From: CAZEYI01 sp964422855
GTDB lineage: Bacteria > Patescibacteriota > Gracilibacteria > Absconditabacterales > Absconditicoccaceae
Reading direction: 5' to 3'
Length of the DNA stretch: 40,311 nucleotides
NCBI GenBank assembly: GCA_964422855.1
Contig: CAYRCS010000005.1
Location: 1 to 40,311 of the forward strand
A program made the position numbers and the translations under genes. Shown piece after piece: positions 21,022 to 30,542 of this stretch. The notes beneath the pieces were generated by a model that was not told the origin of the DNA, searched no databases, and was given only the letters and a program-made list of their open reading frames with translations. Numbering within the stretch: the first letter of the stretch is position 1; each line of letters opens with the position of its first letter.

Positions 21022-22413
21022 ATGACCAACCTCCGTTCCGCCCTCGAATCTGCAGATCAACTCCAATACGCCGTCCATCTGACCGGCATCTCTGAATCTA
21101 CTGTCAGACAAATTTCTGCTGATCAAAATGAACCCGAATGGATGCTCGCACACAGACTCAAAAGTCTGGAAATATTTTTCCAAAAAGAATTACCTACCCG
21201 ATGACCTAGCTTAGAAAAACTCAACCTGGATGGTATCGTCTATTATGCCAGACCAGAAAAATGACACGCAGAAAAATATGCAGACAACCGAGATGACGTC
21301 GATCCGGCCATCAGAGCCAAATTTGATAGGCTCGGCATTCCAGAAGCAGAAAAAAAATATCTCGCCGGAGTAGGAGGACAGATGGATAGCGAAAACGTCT
21401 ATCACAAGATCAAAGCCAAACGAGCCGAAAAAGGTGTCATATTTGAAGATATGCCTACAGCCGTACAAAAATATCCAGAACTCGTGCAAAAATATTTCAT
21501 GAAACTCGTCCCTGCGCACGATCATAAATTTGCAGCATTGCACGGCGCAGTCCGAAGCGGAGGAACTTTCATTTACATCCCCAAAGGCGTCCAAGTTACC
21601 GAACCTCTCCAAGCTTATTTCCGTATGAATACCTACGGGGGAGGACAGTTTGAACACACACTTATTATTATAGATGATGATGCCAAAGGAGATTATATCG
21701 AGTGATGTTCTGCTCCCAAATTTGATAAGAAATCCCTCCATGCATGACTCGTGGAAGTCTTTGTTGGCAAACGCGCCAAGATGCGTTACTCTTCAGTCGA
21801 AAACTGGTCTACAAATACCTACAACCTCAATACCAAAAGATCCCTCATCGACGATGACGCCTATATGGAACGAGTAAACGGTAATCTCTGAAGCTGTACC
21901 ACGATGCTCTATCCATGTTCTATCCTCAAGGGACACAACAGCAAAACCGACATGCTCGGTATCGCAGTCGCCTGAGCAAACCAAAATCAAGATACAGGGT
22001 CAAAAGTGATCCACATCGGTCGCAATACTTCATCCACTATCATATCTAAGTCTATTTCCAAAGACGGCGGCATTGCTACCTATAGAGGTATAGTCGATAT
22101 CAAAGCATCCGCCGACAATGCTATCAACAGCACCGAGTGTGATGCACTTCTTCTGGATGATAAATCCATCAGCACTACCATCCCACACATAGCTACCGCT
22201 AATAGTTCTGCTACCGTCGCACATGAAGCCAGCGCAGGCAAAATAGACGACACACAGCTTTTCTATCTCATGGCGCGCGGCTTAGACGAAGAAAAAGCAA
22301 TGGGCATGATCGTTAACTGATTCTTCTCTCCAATAGTCAAGAAACTTCCCCTTGAATATGCCGGGGAATTAAATAAACTCATCGAGATGGAAATGGAATG
22401 AAGTGTATGATAA
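21022..22413 (+). CDS. sufB: Fe-S cluster assembly scaffold SufB
   Basis: A 463-aa SufB protein, the scaffold on which the SUF system builds Fe-S clusters, working with SufC. Conserved segments include GVIFEDMPTAVQKYPELV, AALHGAVRSGGTFIYIPKGV, QFEHTLIIIDD, EGCSAPKF (the Gly is TGA), YSSVENWS, NNG-type loops around NGNLGSCTTM, and the C-terminal TECDALLLDDKS and PHIATANSSATVAHEAS. SufB and the often fused or paired SufD share this fold. SufB is favoured because of length and the conserved Cys in the C-terminal TECD motif. It is the only such scaffold seen here; sufC is 3.2 kb upstream on the same strand. Confidence 0.95.
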
Positions 22414-22445
22414 AATAATTTTAATCGAAGCAACACGCCGAAATA

Positions 22446-22805
22446 ATGTGAAACGAAATAAGAAGGATGGATTATGAAGATCCTATCCTACAAGATAAAG
22501 AACTCATACAAACTGCAGCACAAGCTCTCTGAGACAAAAAACAATACGGACATTGAGATGCTGATATAAAAACAGTTCGAGAACGACTCCACAAAACAGT
22601 CCCATTGGTAGAAATAACATGCAAAGTCAAAACTCCTAGAGAACTACGGGATACAGAAAGAAGAGAAGAACTCATCATGGCACTACAAGTTATAAACAGC
22701 AAGATTTCTTTGACTGATTTCCATGAATTTTTGGAAAACAAACAAGAAGAAAAATTAGCAAAAGAAACAATTGGCAACAAAAAAATAGTAGATTTAAAAA
22801 TATAA
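22446..22805 (+). CDS. Small hypothetical protein
   Basis: A 119-aa, charged, mostly helical protein between sufB and folB, with no domain I can name. Reading TGA as Gly gives a frame starting MGNEIRRMDYED; a second ATG at 22467 is an alternative start. The segment VREELRDTERREEL-like (KTPRELRDTERREELIM) looks like a helix. The stop is eight bases before folB, so it is probably in the same transcript. Confidence 0.6.
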
Positions 22806-22812
22806 ATCACAC

Positions 22813-23172
22813 ATGCAAACAACTCTCTCTATCTCCGGCATGCAATTTCATGCATTTCACGGTTGCAATCCCGACGAAAAGAAATATGGCAGAAACTACA
22901 CCGTTGATGTACATTTTCATGCTGATATAGAAAAGTCTATGACCACAGATGATCTGACCGATACGATAGATTATGTTGATATACACACTATCACACAACA
23001 AGAGATGCAAATCCCATCCAACTTGATCGAACACATCACCAAACGCATATTGGACAAGATCATAACTAGATTTCCACAAATGACCTATTGTCGCGTCAAA
23101 CTTACCAAACATAATCCACCTATAGCAGGGGACGTGTCACAGGTTTCCATAGAGCTCGAACATACAAAATAA
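22813..23172 (+). CDS. folB: Dihydroneopterin aldolase family protein (FolB)
   Basis: A 119-aa protein of the FolB/tunnelling-fold group. It shows ISGMQFHAFHGCNPDEKKYGRNY (the FolB GMxFxAxHG opening), DDLTDTIDYVDIHTI and SNLIEHITKRILDKII, with KHNPPIAGDVSQV at the end. FolB converts dihydroneopterin to 6-hydroxymethyl-dihydropterin in folate synthesis. The catalytic Glu of EE/K positions near the N-terminal loop is plausible (DEKKYG). No TGA codon is in frame. A folate link is supported by a FolD-like gene next and a CADD-like gene in the window. Confidence 0.85.
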   Translation: MQTTLSISGMQFHAFHGCNPDEKKYGRNYTVDVHFHADIEKSMTTDDLTDTIDYVDIHTITQQEMQIPSNLIEHITKRILDKIITRFPQMTYCRVKLTKHNPPIAGDVSQVSIELEHTK

Positions 23173-23210
23173 CCATATTTTCGTATTGTAATCATATTCA
23201 CAATAAATAT

Positions 23211-23236
23211 CCTATCTGTCAAATACTTTAGATAGG
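23211..23236. repeat. Inverted repeat before the folD-like gene
   Basis: CCTATCT (23211-23217) and AGATAGG (23230-23236) form a seven-base inverted repeat with a 12-base spacer, ending about ten bases before the folD-like ATG. There is no T-run, so it is more likely an operator-like site or RNA hairpin than a terminator. Confidence 0.5.
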
Positions 23237-23246
23237 AAATAGTATA

Positions 23247-24251
23247 ATGAGTAGAGATGGTTCTCAAGGCCTATGAATCGAAATAGCTTACAACAACATA
23301 ATTACTGTAGACCAAGACATAAAAACTTTAGAAAAACTAGGTCTCTTAGATAAAAATATTGAGAAAAGACCATATATCATAGCACATTATGATAAAAATG
23401 ATGCTGGCAATAGAAGTTATATAAAATGACAAAAAGACTTAGCTAAGACCCTGGGTATACCATATAGTGCACTAGATTCCAACCTCCTAGCAGATGGCGA
23501 AGATGTTCTGGAAACAATAAAAAATCAAAATAAGATAAATCTAATAGGCTCGATATTTGTAGCAAATCCCATTCATCAAGATCTGAATTTCCAAAAAACA
23601 ATCGATACGGTAGCTGCCATCAAAGAAATAGACGGATTGTCTACCTTCCACAAAAGCAAATATATATGAGAACTGATTGAAAGCCTAGAGTGAGCATATA
23701 TTCATCCTACAGCACTTAGCGTTCTTACCCTAGTACAAGCAACACTTAGCAAAGATCTAACCAACAGACAAATACTTGTAGCTTGATGATCAGGTACAGT
23801 ATGATCTATGATATGTGCAGTTCTCAAACTTGCATGAGCAAATCCAATAATATATACTACAGATCCTTTGACATACCAACCTGAAGAACTAGAGAGCAAA
23901 TTACAACATGTCGATGGGTTTGTATGTGTTATTCGTGGTGCAGAATTTTTTGATGGGAAATTGTTCGATAAGTTCAAATGACCAATCATAGATGTCTCTA
24001 CAACAAAAAACGCCAACAATCAGACAGTATGATGAATACAGACAGCATCATTTGATCCAAAAGCAGATCATATATATATCCCACCTACCAAAGGTGGAGT
24101 GGGGACTGGCACCAAAGTTCATCTTCTGGGTAATCACATAAGATCTATAACAGCACAAATGATACAAAACGGGACAGATCCAAAAGAATTCAAAAACCTG
24201 ATACATCAGATAGACAATAGCGATATATTTGAACCTACTCACACTGCATAA
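23247..24251 (+). CDS. FolD-like protein with an altered active site
   Basis: A 334-aa protein with the order of FolD (methylene-tetrahydrofolate dehydrogenase/cyclohydrolase): an N-terminal segment RPYIIAHYDKNDAGNRSYIKGQ, the NPIHQDLNFQKTI stretch, AIKEIDGLSTFH, a Rossmann motif VAGGSGTVGSM (its first GG is TGA-TGA), GPIIDVST and PPTKGGVGTGTK near the end. Compared with FolD the catalytic Lys (Y-x3-K) appears as Gln, the Gln of the VQLPLP motif as Ala, and the Arg of GRSxxVG as Gly; the Asp of DVDG is kept. It may be inactive as cyclohydrolase or act on a different substrate. It follows folB on the same strand. Confidence 0.72.
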
Positions 24252-24287
24252 TAGCAAACCAAAAATTTAGATATACAAAACAAAAAA

Positions 24288-24695
24288 ATGACCAACTACC
24301 GACTCATCAAATCCGAACCCTACAAATACTCGCGAGATCAGTTTGTCCACGATGGTAAGACTATTCGAGACTGAGTCAGAAACTACCAAGCCAGAAATAA
24401 CTTAAGAAATATGAAAATCGGAGATCTCTGTTTCCGATATCATAGCAACGAAGGCAAAGAAATCGTAGGTATCGCAAAAGTAAGCAAAGAAGCCTACCAA
24501 GATCCTACCACCGACGATACAAATCGAGTCGTCGTAGAAGTACAACCATATCAGAAATTAGAAAAACCAATTACACTAGAACAAATCAAAAACACACCAA
24601 GCCTGCAAAATATGGCTCTTATGAAACAACAACGTCTTTCTGTCTGACCAGTTAGCGAAAAAGAATATAAAGAAATTCTATCTTTAGTGCAATAA
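24288..24695 (+). CDS. EVE domain protein
   Basis: A 135-aa PUA-like EVE domain protein. The typical pattern is clear: YRLIKSEP at the start, IRDGVRNYQARNNLRNMKIGD with CFRYHS (the Gly in DGVRNYQ is TGA), VGIAKVSKEAYQDP, and RLSVGPVS at the end. EVE domains have a pocket for modified bases in RNA or DNA, and in some defence systems bind modified DNA. Here no restriction or defence genes are adjacent. The function of bacterial single-domain EVE proteins is not settled. The stop is seven bases before the next start. Confidence 0.9.
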
Positions 24696-24701
24696 TACAC
24701 C

Positions 24702-25253
24702 ATGAATCAAAAAGTAGTAGCTCTTATATGACCAGGTGGAGGAGGAAAATCTACTATAGGTGAATTATTGATGAAAAAGTACGATTTGCCAAAACCAACA
24801 AATTACACCACACGCGCTCAAAGAAATGAAAAAGATTTGGATTATACTTTTGTTTCGGATCTAGAATTTGCACAAAAACTCAAAGCAAAAGAACTCATGA
24901 ATTGTGTAGTTTTTAACGGCAATTTATATGGTTTCCATAAAGACACTTTCAATGCACCACATATCCTATTGCCTGCTATAGTTCCAGAAAGTATCATACA
25001 AATACACAAATATATATTGGAGCAGAAGTGAAAGCTATTAACAATATTTTTTGAACTTTCAGAAGAAGAATGTATCCAAAGAATGATATCTAGAGGAGAC
25101 CCTATGCAAGTAATAGAAAAGCGTATCCAAGAAGATAAAATTGTAAACCTATATGGACCTAAACTAGCAGATATTACGGTGAAAACAAACAAACATGTTG
25201 GAGAAATATTTGCAGAGACAGAACCTATGGTAACTAATTTTTTAGCATCATAG
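24702..25253 (+). CDS. Guanylate-kinase-like P-loop protein
   Basis: A 183-aa P-loop kinase. It has a Walker A IGPGGGGKSTIG (first Gly is TGA), then NYTTRAQRNEKDLDYTFVSDLEF, which mirrors the TTRxxRxxExxGxDYxFV motif of guanylate kinase, and NGNLYGFHKD, the YG motif. The conserved Gly between GMP-binding residues in guanylate kinase is not obvious, so the substrate may not be GMP. It ends with TAG and its last 20 bases overlap the convergent flavoprotein gene. Confidence 0.75.
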
Positions 25254-26481
25254 CAACTATACTCATCCCAGCCAATCTGCCAGCCGCCCAACACGCCTGC
25301 AAGTTAAATCCACCGGTCAAACCATCAACATCAAGTATTTCTCCAGCAAAATAACATCATGGAGCTAACTTTGATTCCATGGTTTCAGAATTGATTTCGT
25401 CCAAACACACACCACCTGCAGTCACAAATTCATCACCAGGTCTACGCATCGTTAATTGCAGCTTTCGTCCTCCGGATAGAAAATGTGCAATTTTTTTTAT
25501 ACTATCAACACTGATCTTACTCATAAAGACATCTGGCTGTATATACAACTGTGTCAGTATTGCTTGAGACAAACGCTGAGGGAAATAGGACTTAAGAACA
25601 TCGTTAATATTTTTTTTCGAATGTATTGCTTCTTCCAAACGACCTACCCACATATCACGAGTCGTATCAGCTTCAGGGATCAAAGTCACAGCAAATGGCT
25701 GCTCCACCGATATTTTCTCAAACGCTAACAATGCAGACAATGCAAATACATTTGGCCCCGAGATCCCAAAATGCGTGAGCAATACAGGTCAGTCGACAGC
25801 CTTAGTTGTACCATCAGACAAAACAGCTTGCAATCTAGCGCATGGAAAACTCAAGCCCGTCAGTGCATGCATCCATTCGTGAGATGTTTGGAAACTGTTG
25901 AGTGATGGACCAAGCGGCGTAATACTATGACCCAAACTTTGAGCAAAATTATATCCTTCTCCACTTGAGCCTGTATGCGCATAAGCATTGCCACCCGTCG
26001 TCAATACAACTATATCAAACTTGTATTCATCTACATTCGTTTTTACGACAAATCCAGGACTTATAGTTAATGCTCCTTCCTTAAAATGCACCATCACATT
26101 ATGATCTGTAAATACCTTTTCAAACACAGCTACCACATCTTTACCTTTATTGGAAACAGGGAAAACGCGCATATCTTTTTCTAATTTGAGTGGCACACCA
26201 TGCTCTTCAAACCATTGATATACTTTTCTAGGCCCAAAAACAGCCATAGCAGGCTCCAGAAATTCTCCTCCACGAACATATTTCCCACCAAAATCCTTCT
26301 TTTTATAGTATCCAGTGGTCACATTACATCTCCCACCACCGCTAATGAGTACTTTATTACCCAAAATACCATTTTTTTCAAAAATATGCAACTCACACGA
26401 TCCTGCAGGCGCTTGTTCTACAATAGTTGCTGCAGCCATCATACCGGCGGCTCATCATCAAATGATTGCTATCTTTTTCAT
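25234..26481 (-). CDS. FAD-dependent oxidoreductase, BaiN/HI0933 family
   Basis: A 415-aa flavoprotein. It begins MKKIAIIGGGAAGMMAA, the FAD-binding GxGxxG motif; its three glycines GGG are three consecutive TGA codons (26452-26460). The family motifs LISGGGRCNVTT, VLTTGGNAYAHTGSSGEGY and THFGISGP follow (the Gly before PVLLTHF is TGA), and the C-terminal CYFAGEILDVDGLTGGFNLQ is typical of the HI0933/BaiN group. Members include an uncharacterised set and the bile-acid enzyme BaiN; the physiological reaction here is unknown. It is divergent from the VTC gene and convergent with the kinase-like gene, where the two 3' ends overlap by 20 bases. Confidence 0.92.
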
Positions 26482-26541
26482 CGCTACCTATGATATACAA
26501 AATACAGACAATTACTACACAATACAAATAGTACAAAAAAA

Positions 26542-26570
26542 TTGACAAATAAACCTCTCGACGATATAAT
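26542..26570 (+). promoter_or_regulatory. Consensus sigma-70-type promoter for the VTC-PPK2 unit
   Basis: TTGACA (26542-26547) and TATAAT (26565-26570) are separated by exactly 17 bases, a perfect consensus. It lies 22 bases upstream of the VTC start codon. The TTG of the -35 box could be misread as a start codon, so the ATG at 26593 is preferred for the gene. Confidence 0.85.
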
Positions 26571-26592
26571 TAGGATATATTTACATAATACA

Positions 26593-27471
26593 ATGATGAT
26601 GGTAGGCAAACAGCTGATCAAGATATTACAAGACTTCCCAACGATAAGTTTGGAACAACTCAATGCTACAGCCAAATTTATGGAAAGGATTGATGCAAAA
26701 TATTTGGTGCCAGCAAGTGATTTGGATGCTATACTCAAAAAACTGCAAAATAAATATTATATCTTATCTATAAACGGCAAGCATATTTTCCAGTATGACA
26801 ACGTCTATATGGATACTGCCGACCATGTTTTTTATCACCAGCACGAGAACAAAGCTCCATCCAGAATCAAAATCAGATGTTTATGGAACAAAGATAGCAA
26901 CGAACCATTCTACTAATTCAAACAAAAAGACGGCAAACTAATTCGCAAACTAATAATACCAATAGAACTTGACAAACACGGCCATATGACTGATGAGACA
27001 CACACTTTCTACGCTAGTTTGTGTACCTCACTGGATATGATCCATACCAAACAATCATTGCAAGCAACAATAGGTACACAGTACAATAGAATTACCCTTT
27101 GTAGCAAAAACAACGACGAAAGAATTACCATAGACTTCAATATCAAACTCATCAATGCACACAATCCTAGCCAAGAAAAACATCTTACTGCTCGAGCAAT
27201 TCTTGAAAGTAAATCCACATCCGAACAATGCCTGAGTCATCAGATAATGAACGAACTCTGACACGAACAAGCACAGTGATGTAGTAAATACTGTCTAGGC
27301 GTATATTACTTCAACAAAGGCAAATCACGAAAAACATCCAAACAAACTATCAAAAAGATCGAAAAGAAAAAAGTAAAAATCCCACAAAACATCCAGAAGC
27401 AATTATCTAAACGTCTCCAGAAAACCAAAGCCATAAGCCATTTACCTACTAGTGTTATGATATGAAAATAA
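26593..27471 (+). pseudogene. VTC-domain polyphosphate polymerase with an in-frame nonsense codon
   Basis: A frame of 293 codons interrupted once by TAA at 26914-26916. Before it are FMERIDAKYLVPASDL, YDNVYMDTADHVFYHQH and APSRIKIRCLWN, the VTC-domain pattern. The TAA stands in NEPFY-*-FKQKDG, where the family has a conserved Glu (fxExK); GAA to TAA is one substitution. Downstream the frame stays open and coherent (AILESKSTSEQCLSHQIMNEL), using TGA as Gly. VTC domains polymerise ATP phosphate into polyphosphate. It may be a recent pseudogene, a sequencing error, or be restarted at ATG 26986. The end overlaps ppk2 by ten bases. Confidence 0.75.
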
Positions 27472-28343
27472 AGCTCGAGAAAGCAAAAACTACTGCTCCC
27501 AAAAAACTAGATAAAGAAAAAATCAAAAAAGAAACTGCGAAGATGGTGGTAAAATTACAAGAACATCAAAACAAAATGTTTGCACAAGGCAAATATAGTT
27601 TATTGATCATATTCCAAGGTATGGATGCTGCTGGCAAAGATAGCGCGATCAAGACAGTATTTAGTGGACTCAATCCATTGGGATGTAATGCAGTAGCCTT
27701 TGCTAAGCCTACAGAAGAGGAGTACTCTCATGACTTTCTCCGAAGAATCCACCAACATACTCCTGCCAAAGGCATGGTTCAGATATTCAATCGTTCGTAC
27801 TATGAAGACATACTGGTCCCTACAGTAGAAAAAATATATCACCCCAAAGAGATAGCAAAAAGATATGATGACATCAATAATTTTGAGGAATTGATCCAAG
27901 AAAACGATACTATCATAGTAAAATTTTTTCTTGATATCTCGCATGACAAACAAGAAGAAAAACTCCAAGAAAGAATAACAAGAAAAGACAAACACTGGAA
28001 ATTTGATCCATCAGATGCTCGCGCTCGTGCCAAATGGAAGGACTATATCAAGACCTACGAACAGATATTTGAAAAATGTGATAAGGTCAAACGACACATC
28101 GTCCCAGCAGATCAAAAACGATATAAAAACTACTGCATCGCCAAAGTTATTTTAGAAGCCTTTAATTCTATGAAACTTGAGCGACCAGACCTCCCAGAAA
28201 CTGCAGACGACCAAAAGAAAGCAATCAAAAAAACAAAAGACAAAAAAGATAAGAAAGATGATAAAGATAAGAAAGATGATAAAGATAAGAAAAAGAATAA
28301 AGAAAAAAACTCCAAGAAAGATAAGAAAAAAAAGAAAAAATAA
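27462..28343 (+). CDS. ppk2: Polyphosphate kinase 2 with a lysine-rich tail
   Basis: A 293-aa PPK2-family kinase that uses polyphosphate to phosphorylate nucleotides, or the reverse. It shows Walker A FQGMDAAGKDSAIK, the lid region QIFNRSYYEDIL, VKFFLDIS, and RITRKDKHWKFDPSD. After the conserved domain, residues from about 248 are a repetitive KDKKDKKDDKDKK-type tail of Lys and Asp, encoded by short tandem repeats of AAAGATAAG-type units. Such a tail could bind polyphosphate or nucleic acid; this is inference. No TGA is in frame. It overlaps the VTC gene and is followed by a strong terminator, so the two form one transcription unit. Confidence 0.93.
   Translation: MKIKLEKAKTTAPKKLDKEKIKKETAKMVVKLQEHQNKMFAQGKYSLLIIFQGMDAAGKDSAIKTVFSGLNPLGCNAVAFAKPTEEEYSHDFLRRIHQHTPAKGMVQIFNRSYYEDILVPTVEKIYHPKEIAKRYDDINNFEELIQENDTIIVKFFLDISHDKQEEKLQERITRKDKHWKFDPSDARARAKWKDYIKTYEQIFEKCDKVKRHIVPADQKRYKNYCIAKVILEAFNSMKLERPDLPETADDQKKAIKKTKDKKDKKDDKDKKDDKDKKKNKEKNSKKDKKKKKK
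28243..28296 (+). repeat. Short tandem repeats encoding the Lys/Asp tail of PPK2
   Basis: An 18-base unit of the type GATAAAGATAAGAAAGAT is repeated about two to three times. It encodes the DKDKKD repeat and could change length by slipped-strand replication. Confidence 0.65.
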
Positions 28344-28354
28344 ATCCCACATCA

Positions 28355-28382
28355 AAAGATACCCACAAGGTATCTTTTTTTA
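28355..28382 (+). terminator. Intrinsic terminator after ppk2
   Basis: AAAGATACC and GGTATCTTT form a nine-base-pair stem with a five-base loop, followed by a T run, 12 bases after the ppk2 stop. Confidence 0.9.
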
Positions 28383-28454
28383 TTGCACACTTTTTCTTGT
28401 AAATTCCACAAACAACCATATCTCTACACCAGATTTACCAATGACATCATCGAT

Positions 28455-29447
28455 ATGGATATGAAACAACTCATCCTCCAATTCCCCACACAACTCGAAG
28501 ATGCACTACAGATAGCACAACAAGCACAATTACATCCACATACATCAGAGATACATCACGTCGTCATAGCCTGACTATGAGGCTCCGGCATAGGATGAAC
28601 CATCATCCAAGATTACGCCAAAACCAAAAGCAAACTCCCTGTCACCGTTACCAAAGATTATGATCTCCCACATTTTGTAGATCAACATACCTTACTCATC
28701 GCATGCTCTTATTCTGGTACTACCGAAGAAACACTTGCCGTTACCAAACAAGCCGCTGATAGAGGAGCCAAGATAGTATGCATCTCATCAGGCGGTACAC
28801 TCGGCGAACGAGCAACACAACACTCGCGAGATTGGATACAGATACCATGAGGCATGCCACCCAGAGCTTGTATCGGATATGCACTCGTCCAACAACTCGT
28901 GATCTGCAACTTCTTTGGCGTATTTGCCAATGACCGAGGCACAGATATCACCTCATCTATACAATTATTACAAGATACCACACAAGTATTGCAACAACAA
29001 GCAACTGAATTAGCAACCAAGATATATGACAAACACATCATCATCTATGCCGCTAGCGACAAAGAATGACTCATCGTCCGCATCAGACAACAGCTCAACG
29101 AAAACAGTAAAGTGCTCTGCCATCATCACGTTGTTCCAGAGATGAACCATAACGAACTCGTCGGTCGATGAGGCGGCACCGATCATCATGCAGTATTGTG
29201 GATACATACAAACACTGATAATGAAAGATCTACCTATCGTATGCAACTCAATCAAGAAGTAATAAGCAAATACACTCCTCACCAGTACCATCTCACCGCA
29301 CAAGGAGACAATCACCGAGCCCAGTTATTCTACATCATACATCTCACTGATTTGCTTAGCATCGCTATCGCAGAGCAGAAATGAGTCGATCCTATCGACA
29401 TCCAAGTCATCAACCAACTCAAAAACGCTTTAGCCAACAAACAATAA
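28455..29447 (+). CDS. Bifunctional phosphoglucose/phosphomannose isomerase (SIS domain)
   Basis: A 330-aa sugar isomerase of the PGI/PMI type (found in archaea and some bacteria). It has VVIAGLGGSGIGGTI at the start of the SIS fold, ACSYSGTTEETLAV (the SYSGxTEET phosphate-binding motif), ISSGGTLGERA, VPEMNHNELVG with the catalytic Glu/His region, and AEQKGVDPIDIQVI. Several glycines, including those in the phosphate loop, are TGA. It interconverts glucose-6-phosphate, mannose-6-phosphate and fructose-6-phosphate, feeding glycolysis and sugar-nucleotide synthesis. Two possible ATG starts (28455 and 28461) exist; the first is used. Confidence 0.9.
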
Positions 29448-29448
29448 T

Positions 29449-30129
29449 ATGAAATCCTACAAATACTTTACACTGATCGCAGGACTATTTATCACAGTAC
29501 TTCTGACATCAAATATCACATCAACCAAGATCGTTGATCTTAGCATCGGACGATTGCCTATCATCTTTGATGGAGGAACTCTCTTATTTCCTCTCAGTTA
29601 TATATTCGGCGATATCCTCACAGAAGTGTATGGATACAAAAATTCAAGGAAAATAATTTGGTTAGGTTTCTGAGCAGCAGCATTGATGTCTCTATGTATC
29701 TACTTCGTAGGAGCTCTGCCAGCAGCCAGCGATCGACCATTCCAGCAGGATTATATGAACATCCTTTGATATACTCCAAGAATTATCATCGCAAGTCTTA
29801 TAGCATATTGGGCAGGGGAGTTTAGTAACTCCTTTATCCTCGCCAAGATGAAAATCTGGACCAAAGGAAGCAAATTCCGAACCAGAGCATTGGGTTCTAC
29901 TATCGTAGGACAAGCCATCGACACGACTCTCTTTACAGTAATAGCATTCTACGGTTTCTTACCAAATGCCGTTCTTCTATCTATCTGGGTGAGCAATTAC
30001 ATCTTCAAGATACTTATAGAAGTAGTGCTCTTGCCACTCACATACAAGATCACAGCATTCTTGAAAAAAGCTGAAAACGAAGACGCCTTTGATACCAAGA
30101 CTAACTTCAATCCATTCATGGTACAATAA
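29449..30129 (+). CDS. yhhQ: Queuosine precursor transporter, YhhQ family
   Basis: A 226-aa integral membrane protein with about six TM segments. Family motifs are clear: VLLTSNITSTKIV, FPLSYIFGDILTEVYGYKNSRK and AGEFSNSFILAKMKIW followed by RALGSTIVGQAIDTTLF. YhhQ (QPTR) takes up preQ0/preQ1 or related precursors of queuosine, a modified tRNA base. No queuosine synthesis genes are in the window, which fits a scavenging lifestyle. Two TGA codons are in frame. The TAA stop overlaps the next ATG by one base. Confidence 0.9.
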
Positions 30130-30437
30130 TGATCCATACCACACCACTAGCCCAAAAGTGTTACACATTCATGAGACAAATCCCCCCGGGCAAAGTAACG
30201 ACCTACAAGATTCTTGCAGAGAAATGCAAGACTTGACCTCGTGTCATAGGTCGTATCTGTGGAGCAAATCCTGATGTGCCAACGACACCATGCCATCGCG
30301 TCGTTCGTAGTGATGGCATGGTCGATGGCTATGTCTTTGGCACAGACAAAAAGATCGAACTCCTCAGATCAGAATGAATACATATAGACGATAGAAACAA
30401 TATTATAAATTTCAAAGATATGATTCGAAAGTATTAA
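30129..30437 (+). CDS. ogt: Methylated-DNA-protein cysteine methyltransferase, short Ogt type
   Basis: A 102-aa protein made only of the C-terminal DNA-binding/active-site domain of O6-alkylguanine-DNA alkyltransferases. It contains the helix-turn-helix segment FMRQIPPGKVTTYKILAE, ANPDVPTTPCHRVVRSDG with the acceptor Cys (PCHRV), and GTDKKIELLRSEG. The N-terminal domain found in Ada/Ogt proteins is absent. An intact Cys argues against the alkyltransferase-like proteins (ATL), in which it is usually Trp. Its role is direct repair of alkylated guanine. It overlaps yhhQ by one base and is followed by a terminator. Confidence 0.88.
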
Positions 30438-30439
30438 CA

Positions 30440-30467
30440 AAAAAGACAGCCAGCTGGCTGTCTTTTT
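30440..30467. terminator. Bidirectional intrinsic terminator
   Basis: A perfect palindrome with core CAGCCAGCTGGCTG flanked by an A run and a T run, directly after the ogt stop. The same core recurs at 31557-31584. Confidence 0.92.
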
Positions 30468-30542
30468 CTATACAATAAGAATTGACTTTATGTGCCATAT
30501 ATACATAATCGCGTATCTATATTTTATAGATTACACCATAAT

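Noticed and set aside
26542..26592. TTG start for the VTC gene
   Set aside because: That TTG is the first part of the -35 box TTGACA; the ATG at 26593 fits the family N-terminus.
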